Shown here: positions 54,932 to 61,809 of the stretch, one piece after another
How the letters are laid out: the number at the start of each line of letters is the position of its first letter
Numbering within the stretch: position 1 is the first letter of the stretch
IMG/VR virus record: IMGVR_UViG_3300025115_000003
Coordinates: 21,694-85,693 of that record
DNA: 64,000 bases
Direction: 5' to 3' (one strand)
Source of the DNA: a virus
Notes under the pieces: model-generated
What the model was told of the DNA's origin: nothing
What the model saw: only the letters and a program-made list of their open reading frames with translations
Database searches by the model: none
Translations under genes and position numbers: made by a program

Positions 54932-57492
54932 TAGGGAGTTATTATTTGTTTAGTTACCCAACTACTTGATTCTCTTCTTTGAACTATTAGATTATTTCCG
55001 TTTCTACCTTGCCTATATGTTCCATCTATATTAGGCAATCCCCAATATATCCAACCATCATCAGATAATACTTTATTATATTCACCTCCTGCAAGATAGT
55101 GCATATACGTAGGAATTAAAGGAGAAGCTGCACCAAAAGTTAAACTTACATCGTATAGATGAAATTCAGCAGCACCATTTGTATATAACTGAAGCCTTGT
55201 TTGTTGACCAGCTTCTAAATATACAGTTACTCCATCCCAAGTCAATTCGCTATCACTCTCCATGCGAACTACTCCATATTGACCTTCTATCCAAGATGAA
55301 CCATTATAAATATCTATTCTTGAACCAACCTCTGCTCCACCTGTAGTATTTCTACCGATTACAGCTAAAGAATAATATCCATCAAAAGGAACTTCTATTG
55401 ATTCAAAAAATAGATAATTAAGCCCAGAAGCAGCAGAAAATACTGCTATATGACCATGTAATCCTCCTGAACCTAAAGCTAAACTATATCCAAAATTTAA
55501 AGATGTATCTATTTCATCCCTAAGATTACCATTTTTCATAAAATTTAAACTACTTATAAATCCATGAGAACCAGCTTTAGGATGGGAAGTAGTTATCATT
55601 GGTGTACTCGATGCTAAACTCAAAGGCATATATGTAATAAAACTATCATCTGCTTGAATATTCATAAATACACCAAGATTGTATATTCTAATATTCTTTA
55701 ATGTAGAATCAAAACCTATGCCTTTATCTATATAAGTACCACCTTCAAAAATAAAACTAACATCTTTTACATTAGCATCTGATATTATAATAGGTAAAGT
55801 TGCATCTGGAAAGAAATCACAACCTACAAATGTAACCGATTGTGCTACACCTGTACCATATACTAAAATAGGAGTTATTTCAGGTACTATATTATATCCA
55901 AATTTACAACCTATAAATATATTTTGGTTAAATTCACTTAATCTTCTAAGATTAGGATCATCATTCCAAGTACCTAATTTAAGAATCCATTGACCTATTG
56001 TACAATTAGACCATTTATTATTATATTGGGTATCAAATGTACCAAGTGGTTCTAAATCAGGAGTAGTTAATCCAGTAGTTAAAGTTTTAAAGAAACAATC
56101 ATTGAAACTGGATTCCATTAATCCTACTATAAGAAAATCACCCTCTGTTTGGATTTGCTTAAAATGTAATCTTTTACAAGCATTAACTTCAATTAAAATA
56201 GGAGTAGAGTTAGTAGTAATAAATCTTGCACCATTACCATCTACAATTAAAGAACTTGCTGTAAAGGTAGTATCTGATGGATTTCCAGATAATACATTTT
56301 TATTACTTATTGTAACTTTACTATTTAAAACATAATTAACTCCCCTTAGAGTTAATACTCCTCTGGTTATATAAGCAAAGAAACTATTAAAAGCAGATGA
56401 ATCATCTGTTACTCCATCACCTCTTGCTCCAAAAAATTCAGGAAATATTCTTTTATCTACTCTTTTGTACCTATCTCCAGATGCAGATACTATAGTCATT
56501 ATTCCATCATCAGCAGTAGAAGTATCTCCTGGATCAAATTCAAAATCTCCTTCTAATCCATTGTTTGAAATAAATATAGCAGGATTTTGCAAAGATATAT
56601 CTGTATTAGCTATTGCTCTAACTTCCGAAATAGTCTTAGATATAACTACTTTATTAGTAGCTTTAGCATAATAATAAGGATCGAGTTCTTCAATTAAATC
56701 ACTAAATAATTGTTTATATAATTTACCATTTACTTCTCTTACAATTCCTCCTATATCTACTTTATGATCAAAACCTAATAGATTAAGTACTCGTAGATCA
56801 CCAAGTATAATAATACCTGTATCATCTGTTACAGGATTAGTTTCAGTAAAAATTTCATATATGTTAAATAGATGATCTATATCATATATGTCTGCACCTA
56901 ATTCTATAGTATAATCATAAGCTAAACTAAATCCATCCGAAGATACTAATGCTGGAGCAACAGTTATACTATCTTCATCTTTCCAAGAAGTAACTCTTTT
57001 GGCAATACCTTGTCCTAATAATTTATCTAATTCATTTCTCCATTTAGGTATATTGGAATCAATAGTTAATATTTGATTCTCATCTCCTTTCGGAAGTCTT
57101 GTTAAATTTCCGCTTGCATTTCTATAGTATATATCTCCAACTGCATCACTACCTAACTCAATACCGCCTGCTATGTGTAAATCTTTTATTTTCTTTGCTA
57201 TTGTACCTAAATCATAAGCATTGTTTGAAGCAGGTTCTAAAGCACTCTCTCTAAGAGTTAATCTTAATACATTATTGACTTCATATTCTGCATAACCATT
57301 AACGCCTGCAAATACTTCAAGTTTGGTATTACCACTTATTATATAAGAACGATCTCCAATTACTTTTGCTAATTCATACAAGTTAATTCTAATGGATTTA
57401 TCAGAACCAATTCTACCAATAGCAACAAAATCATTCTGATCTTGAATATCAGAATGAGTTAAGGTAATTTCAGCATCTATAATTTTTGTCAT
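54931..57492 (-). CDS. tailspike/tail fibre with pectate-lyase-type beta-helix
   Basis: The 853-residue receptor-binding candidate has an N-terminal particle-binding part (1-150) with AYDLGTIAKKIKDLHIAG, a fibre-type repeat; a middle beta-rich domain; then FFGARGDGVTDDSSAFNSF (about 351-369), the signature that opens pectate-lyase/tailspike beta-helices; about 300 residues of beta-helix; and a C-terminal jelly-roll-like domain (GRNTTGGAEVGSRIDIYNGS). Such proteins bind or cut host capsule polysaccharide. The catalytic residues were not identified. It overlaps its neighbours by 4 bases and 1 base. Confidence 0.82.
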   Translation of the reverse strand: MTKIIDAEITLTHSDIQDQNDFVAIGRIGSDKSIRINLYELAKVIGDRSYIISGNTKLEVFAGVNGYAEYEVNNVLRLTLRESALEPASNNAYDLGTIAKKIKDLHIAGGIELGSDAVGDIYYRNASGNLTRLPKGDENQILTIDSNIPKWRNELDKLLGQGIAKRVTSWKDEDSITVAPALVSSDGFSLAYDYTIELGADIYDIDHLFNIYEIFTETNPVTDDTGIIILGDLRVLNLLGFDHKVDIGGIVREVNGKLYKQLFSDLIEELDPYYYAKATNKVVISKTISEVRAIANTDISLQNPAIFISNNGLEGDFEFDPGDTSTADDGIMTIVSASGDRYKRVDKRIFPEFFGARGDGVTDDSSAFNSFFAYITRGVLTLRGVNYVLNSKVTISNKNVLSGNPSDTTFTASSLIVDGNGARFITTNSTPILIEVNACKRLHFKQIQTEGDFLIVGLMESSFNDCFFKTLTTGLTTPDLEPLGTFDTQYNNKWSNCTIGQWILKLGTWNDDPNLRRLSEFNQNIFIGCKFGYNIVPEITPILVYGTGVAQSVTFVGCDFFPDATLPIIISDANVKDVSFIFEGGTYIDKGIGFDSTLKNIRIYNLGVFMNIQADDSFITYMPLSLASSTPMITTSHPKAGSHGFISSLNFMKNGNLRDEIDTSLNFGYSLALGSGGLHGHIAVFSAASGLNYLFFESIEVPFDGYYSLAVIGRNTTGGAEVGSRIDIYNGSSWIEGQYGVVRMESDSELTWDGVTVYLEAGQQTRLQLYTNGAAEFHLYDVSLTFGAASPLIPTYMHYLAGGEYNKVLSDDGWIYWGLPNIDGTYRQGRNGNNLIVQRRESSSWVTKQIITP

Positions 57493-58181
57493 TCTGTATA
57501 ATAAGGATTAAATTCTACAGTTTTATGATAATTATAATCTACAATAAAAGTTCTTAGTATTTTACTTATTTCACTTCTTGTATCCGAATCTATATTTATT
57601 ACAGAATTTCTTGCTATTTTTTTGTATTTTTCCCAAGCTAAAGCTGGATTAGTAAATTCATTATTATCCTTTAAAGAGAAATTAGGAACTAAGTGTCCTC
57701 TTTCTAATAACCTTTTAAGTATATACCAATCTAAAGCAGTTAATACATCTTCATTATCAGGTATTAAAGGAAAATATAATTTTAAATTAGCATCTAATTC
57801 AATAGGTAAAACTTTAATATAAATTCTAACATCTCCTGTTTCAAATGTAGTAATAATATAACCATTAGATAATTCATATTTTGCATAAGGATGGTATATT
57901 TCAGCATTAATAGCAGGAATAGCAGTATTTATACCTTCAATTCTATCTAATCTCCAACCTTCATATTCAACTGCCATTAACTCTTTAGTTTGAGGTGGAA
58001 TAATACATTTATAATCTACTACTGAATCCTCAACTACAGCATCTTGTAGAGCTACAAATAAATCTAATTCCCCCATTCCTTGATGAATCCAATTAGGAAC
58101 TCTTGATATAAAACCAGAGTAATCAATATTAAATCTATCAAATACTCTGGCTATACAAACTTTAGAAGATATAGTCAACAT
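57489..58181 (-). CDS. tail ring/adaptor protein (P22 gp4-like candidate)
   Basis: The 230-residue product carries a helical C-terminus with ALDWYILKRLLERGH, NPALAWEKYKKIARNSVI and DSDTRSEISKILRTF, the pattern of crAss-like tail ring proteins that connect portal and tail (P22 gp4-type adaptors). The N-terminus has beta strands (VVDYKCIIPPQTKELMAVEY). It is overlapped by the tailspike start. Naming is by resemblance and gene order; it might equally be the tail hub. Confidence 0.65.
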   Translation of the reverse strand: MLTISSKVCIARVFDRFNIDYSGFISRVPNWIHQGMGELDLFVALQDAVVEDSVVDYKCIIPPQTKELMAVEYEGWRLDRIEGINTAIPAINAEIYHPYAKYELSNGYIITTFETGDVRIYIKVLPIELDANLKLYFPLIPDNEDVLTALDWYILKRLLERGHLVPNFSLKDNNEFTNPALAWEKYKKIARNSVINIDSDTRSEISKILRTFIVDYNYHKTVEFNPYYTE

Positions 58182-58198
58182 ATCTTTATTGTTTTAGG

Positions 58199-59059
58199 TT
58201 ATTGCAGCACTGTAATTGTTAATGTTCCTTCTGAAATAACTTCCACAAATAAATTTGTTTCTGCTATTTTGAAAGTAAGGACTTGTTGACCTGGATTCGA
58301 TAAAAGAATATTTCCAATGGTAGATGATGTTCCCTCCACAATTTCTATTTCCATTTTTGCTACTTCCCCAGCGTCTCCTTCAGTTACATCATCTGAAAGA
58401 ATCTGTAAATAATAATTTCCATTAATCAAATTTCCATCTTCAGCAAATGCTCTGTCAATGTATAAGCCTGGAATTTCAGTATCCCTTTCAACACTCGAAG
58501 CACTTGAATAGACATTAAGTTGTCCTGTCTGTATAACATCTACATCAATAGTGCCTTCACAAAGTTCACCAAGATCTCCAATACTTACAGCAAGAGTTTG
58601 TTCACTTGAGTGCTCAAGAGTGATTGTTACTTCTGCTGTTCCATCAACAAATGTTATAGCCGATATGTTAACCACTCCACCGTTTCCTTCGTTTTGATTA
58701 GAGGAAACAACATTTACTGTTTGTTCACCTGTAATTCTTTCTCCAGTTTGGTCAAGTGCCTGACTAATTTTTATAACAAATGGACTACCTTTTTCAATAA
58801 TCAATGGATCAGTTGTTAATAACATAGTACCAGGACTGGCATTAATTGCAGTCATAGTTCCTTCATCATCTACTTCTACTTTCCAAATCTTATTTTCAGA
58901 AGATAAAAGTAAATACGGCTTAGGAGCTACTATTTCATTACTTAAGTATACTAATACTTCATTTAGTGATTTTATTTCTTTGTTAAGTAAGTCTACTAAT
59001 CTAATTAAATCAGATTCTATATTACCCTCGTTCCCAAATACAAATTCTATTTTATTCAT
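58199..59059 (-). CDS. virion surface protein with Ig-like domains
   Basis: The 286-residue product starts at ATG 59,059, one base after the upstream stop; an earlier TTG at 59,107 is less likely. A short N-terminal coiled coil (IESDLIRLVDLLNKEIKSLNE) is followed by two or three bacterial-Ig-like beta sandwiches (ASPGTMLLTTDPLIIEKGSP; VVNISAITFVDGTAEVTITL; YLQILSDDVTEGDAGEVAKM). Ig-like and BACON-type domains on crAss-like virions are thought to bind mucus or host glycans. Codon use is less AT-biased than its neighbours, hinting at later acquisition. Confidence 0.68.
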   Translation of the reverse strand: MNKIEFVFGNEGNIESDLIRLVDLLNKEIKSLNEVLVYLSNEIVAPKPYLLLSSENKIWKVEVDDEGTMTAINASPGTMLLTTDPLIIEKGSPFVIKISQALDQTGERITGEQTVNVVSSNQNEGNGGVVNISAITFVDGTAEVTITLEHSSEQTLAVSIGDLGELCEGTIDVDVIQTGQLNVYSSASSVERDTEIPGLYIDRAFAEDGNLINGNYYLQILSDDVTEGDAGEVAKMEIEIVEGTSSTIGNILLSNPGQQVLTFKIAETNLFVEVISEGTLTITVLQ

Positions 59060-59060
59060 T

Positions 59061-60005
59061 TTAATATGGATATAATTCAAAAGTTCGTGTACAATAATAT
59101 TCATCAACTCTTTCCAAAGCTAATATCTTATCTCTTAACCCTAATTCATCTGTTTCAATTATTTGCTCTACTGTTCCATTTTGATTAGTAAAATCTATCT
59201 GACTACGAGTAGAATTTCTAACAAGATTAGTAGGTACAATATTATATAAATGACTATTTGGATTATTACAATATCTATGGTGTAAATCTACCCAATAACT
59301 ATATTCTTTATCTAAATAAATATGCCATTTAATATTATACTTACTCATAGAATTAATAAATGAATCCCTTGATATAAGTTTAGCTTCATATTTTTTAAGT
59401 AAACTTGGGTCTAATTCAGCAGCCTTTTCTTTTAAATATTTTAAGGATGCTCCCCAATCTACTTTCTTAATTCCTAAGTTAGGTTTATTCTTTTTAATAG
59501 TAGGCTTTCTTACAATTTTAATAGTAAATTGAGGAATAAGTCTACCATAATTTTCACCAGCTAATATACTCTTTTGTACATTATTAAAATAACACTTAAG
59601 TACAAATTTAATGCTATCTTCATCTATGTTTTCAAATTGAGTATAATATTCTAATCTTTCTTTAGCTACTTGTAGTTGTTTATACAAATTAACAACCTCT
59701 AATACATAAGTTACTACTAAAGAACTTTTGATTTTAACAAAATCGTATGATTTATTAGCATTATTCTTATCTATATCTTTAAGTATAGATTCAGGAATTT
59801 GCATTTTAGAAGCATCTTGTTTTAGAATTATATGTATTAATTCAGTAATATACAAATCACTTGAATAATCTAATACTTTAATTCTTAACGCATTAATGTT
59901 ATTCGATAAGCTATCAATTACTGACTTATTAGTATCTATTTCAGACCTAACATTCTGTATAAAACTTGATACTACTGCATCTACAAATTCTTTATTAGCT
60001 GGCAT
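59061..60005 (-). CDS. tail-associated structural protein
   Basis: The 314-residue product has a helical N-terminal half (SIDSLSNNINALRIKV-type coiled coil) and a C-terminal half with WGASLKYLKEKAAELDPSLL, then FINSMSKYNIKWHIYLDKEY and YWVDLHHRYCNN. These short motifs look like those of a conserved crAss-like tail protein encoded between the ring proteins. No function can be given. It is 6 bases downstream of the 239-residue gene. Confidence 0.6.
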   Translation of the reverse strand: MPANKEFVDAVVSSFIQNVRSEIDTNKSVIDSLSNNINALRIKVLDYSSDLYITELIHIILKQDASKMQIPESILKDIDKNNANKSYDFVKIKSSLVVTYVLEVVNLYKQLQVAKERLEYYTQFENIDEDSIKFVLKCYFNNVQKSILAGENYGRLIPQFTIKIVRKPTIKKNKPNLGIKKVDWGASLKYLKEKAAELDPSLLKKYEAKLISRDSFINSMSKYNIKWHIYLDKEYSYWVDLHHRYCNNPNSHLYNIVPTNLVRNSTRSQIDFTNQNGTVEQIIETDELGLRDKILALERVDEYYCTRTFELYPY

Positions 60006-60011
60006 ATGTTT

Positions 60012-60731
60012 TTAATTATTGTCTAAATGAGGACTTATAATTTTATCTTTATCGTCAGTTAATGATAATTCAGTAGCTAATAACTTTTCTTTAACTAATT
60101 GAATTATATCGTCTGGCATAGGAAAATCTACTGTATCTAAATAAGTAATACCTGCTTGTTTAGCATCCAATGATTCATCTTGAATAAAATCATAAGACGA
60201 ATGAACTCCTTCTACCATTATATCAATAGAAGTTAGAGGTTCATCTTCATCTATTTCATTAGGTACATAATATACATAAATATAACCATTTAGATAATCA
60301 TATGTAGGAGGAGTAACTAATGATTCCTCTTCATCTACTTGGTATGCTTTTTGTACTGCCGGTAAAAGTTTATAATACTCTAAAGCAGCAGTATTTATAA
60401 AAGTAAATGGTATTTGACCATTAATAGACCCTACATAAGTAAAAGGATCATCAGTTATATATCGAACTGGTTTAGCTACTTTATTTATAGTTCTAAAACA
60501 GTTACCTACTATTTCATCATTTAAACTTGAATCAGCTATATTAACTCTCTTACAAGTAATAGAATATCTTGTCTTAAATTGAGAGTCTATCCCATGCTTA
60601 TTTATTTGTTGTCTTATATATACAGCTAATTCTTGTTTATATATTGCTTTAACTCTCTCTTTTAACATATCGTCAAAAGGTCTATTGAGAGATAAGGCAA
60701 TTTGATCTGCTATTTGTTTTAATGTAGCCAT
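60012..60731 (-). CDS. tail ring/adaptor structural protein
   Basis: The 239-residue product has an N-terminal helix pair (IADQIALSLNRPFDDMLKERVK), a middle with strands (RYITDDPFTYVGSINGQIPF), a YIYVYYVPNEIDEDEP segment and an acidic C-terminus (PMPDDIIQLVKEKLLATEL). Gene order and pattern match one of the ring proteins of crAss-like tails. Called with moderate confidence. Confidence 0.62.
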   Translation of the reverse strand: MATLKQIADQIALSLNRPFDDMLKERVKAIYKQELAVYIRQQINKHGIDSQFKTRYSITCKRVNIADSSLNDEIVGNCFRTINKVAKPVRYITDDPFTYVGSINGQIPFTFINTAALEYYKLLPAVQKAYQVDEEESLVTPPTYDYLNGYIYVYYVPNEIDEDEPLTSIDIMVEGVHSSYDFIQDESLDAKQAGITYLDTVDFPMPDDIIQLVKEKLLATELSLTDDKDKIISPHLDNN

Positions 60732-60734
60732 ATA

Positions 60735-61064
60735 TTAATTGTTTACATCGTATATATTACTGAGTCTATCTTCTACATTATTGGGTTTAGCTACTGTTTT
60801 AAAATTATGATCTATCTGCTTTAAAACTTTATTAAAATTATCTTTTTTAACAACTTGCTCGTAATTATTTTTTAATTCAGTACATTTAGTATTTAAACTA
60901 TTTATATCTTCTTTCACTTTAGTTGAAAATACAATAATCCAAAAAACAGAACTTATAATAATAGGCAATAAAGTAGAAATGGCAGTATTAATAGTAAATT
61001 TATTATCCTGCTTTTGCATAGATAATACCAATTTTTCTAAATTTTCATATTGTTCTTTTGTCAT
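60735..61064 (-). CDS. single-pass membrane coiled-coil protein (holin/spanin-like candidate)
   Basis: The 109-residue product has a short charged N-terminus, one transmembrane helix (about residues 25-46, AISTLLPIIISSVFWIIVF) and a charged coiled coil to the end (VKEDINSLNTKCTELKNNYE). It overlaps the PAS gene by 20 bases, so the two are co-translated. Size and topology would suit a holin, a spanin component or a membrane sensor partner. No lysis enzyme was found nearby. Confidence 0.6.
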   Translation of the reverse strand: MTKEQYENLEKLVLSMQKQDNKFTINTAISTLLPIIISSVFWIIVFSTKVKEDINSLNTKCTELKNNYEQVVKKDNFNKVLKQIDHNFKTVAKPNNVEDRLSNIYDVNN

Positions 61065-61500
61065 TTCTCATTTCATTTATTATTTCTTCTATTCTATATA
61101 ACTGATCTGTAATATCAGTAGCTTTCTCAAATTTCAATGTTTTTCCATTTATTTCTTTAAGTACATATATTATATAAAATACTTTATTTAGCTTATTATT
61201 ATAATGTACCCAAGTATAAGGTTTGTTTAAAGTTAAATCCTTATTTACACAAAAATCACATTTATCAAATATTCCTTGTAAGGCTATGTAACATTTCTGT
61301 CCAATTACACTTCCGACTTGTTTTTCCAAAACATCATTTATGTATAAGATTTCATCATTGGATATATCTACAACATAAACAAAGTTTCTGTTATTATTTA
61401 AACTTATTTTAAGTATTTCATTTTCATCTGATATATTAGAAGTAGATATATAAATATCTTTAATTAATTCTCTTAAGTCAAGATATAATCGTTTGCTCAT
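61045..61500 (-). CDS. PAS-domain sensor protein
   Basis: The 151-residue product has an N-terminal helix (1-35), then one PAS domain (about 36-133): FVYVVDISNDEILYIND, GQKCYIALQG, a Cys pair in FDKCDFCVNKDL, PYTWVHYNNKLNKVF and the end signature FEKATDIT followed by a helix. These match the PAS type common in gut-bacterial diguanylate cyclases and kinases. There is no output domain; the C-terminal helix could dimerise or touch the membrane protein encoded next (20-base overlap). Ligand unknown; the Cys pair might bind metal. PAS proteins are not an expected part of a phage tail operon. Confidence 0.82.
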   Translation of the reverse strand: MSKRLYLDLRELIKDIYISTSNISDENEILKISLNNNRNFVYVVDISNDEILYINDVLEKQVGSVIGQKCYIALQGIFDKCDFCVNKDLTLNKPYTWVHYNNKLNKVFYIIYVLKEINGKTLKFEKATDITDQLYRIEEIINEMRNDKRTI

Positions 61501-61508
61501 ATTGTATT

Positions 61509-61619
61509 CTATGGGTTTATCACTATTATTTCATCTTTTAGTACAAAAGCATAAGGCTGTGCAACTCCGTTAATTTCATTTATAGCCCAACCCTGCCCAT
61601 GAACAGGGTTATCAGACAC
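61509..61619 (-). CDS. 36-residue protein with GTG start
   Basis: GTG at 61,619-61,617 is 4 bases after the upstream stop and opens 36 codons ending in TAG, 8 bases before the PAS start. The peptide (SDNPVHGQGWAINEINGVAQ, then PYAFVLKDEIIVI) looks like a small beta unit. It exactly fills an otherwise empty 123-base gap in a packed operon. Confidence 0.5.
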   Translation of the reverse strand: MSDNPVHGQGWAINEINGVAQPYAFVLKDEIIVINP

Positions 61620-61623
61620 TTTA

Positions 61624-61809
61624 TCAAGCTTCTTGTTCAAACTCAACCAAATCATGTTCAATCATGTAAGACCTAAGTGTTTCAATGCTATCAAAGCCTA
61701 TTAGTTCACACGGTGTACCGTGTTCACTTTCGTAGATCACATTTTGAAGTATCTCAACTTCATTACCTTGCACTACTTTCAGTGCGAATGGATATATTTC
61801 TCTTATCAT
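61624..61809 (-). CDS. small acidic hypothetical protein
   Basis: The 61-residue product reads VVQGNEVEILQNVIYESEHG then a helix SIETLRSYMIEHDLVEFEQ. It starts in an ATGA overlap with the LRR gene, so its translation depends on that gene; it could be a chaperone or a small tail component for it. No family was recognised. Base composition is closer to that of the LRR gene than to the rest. Confidence 0.6.
   Translation of the reverse strand: MIREIYPFALKVVQGNEVEILQNVIYESEHGTPCELIGFDSIETLRSYMIEHDLVEFEQEA

Noticed and set aside
24745-57492. Many open frames of 60-170 codons on the strand opposite the giant late genes
   Set aside because: They lie wholly inside long coding genes, have biased composition (Ile/Phe/Tyr or Ser/Leu runs) and no start context; they are by-products of codon bias.
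59060-59107. Longer start for the Ig-like protein at TTG 59,107
   Set aside because: It would overlap the upstream gene by 47 bases; the ATG at 59,059 follows that gene's stop by one base.
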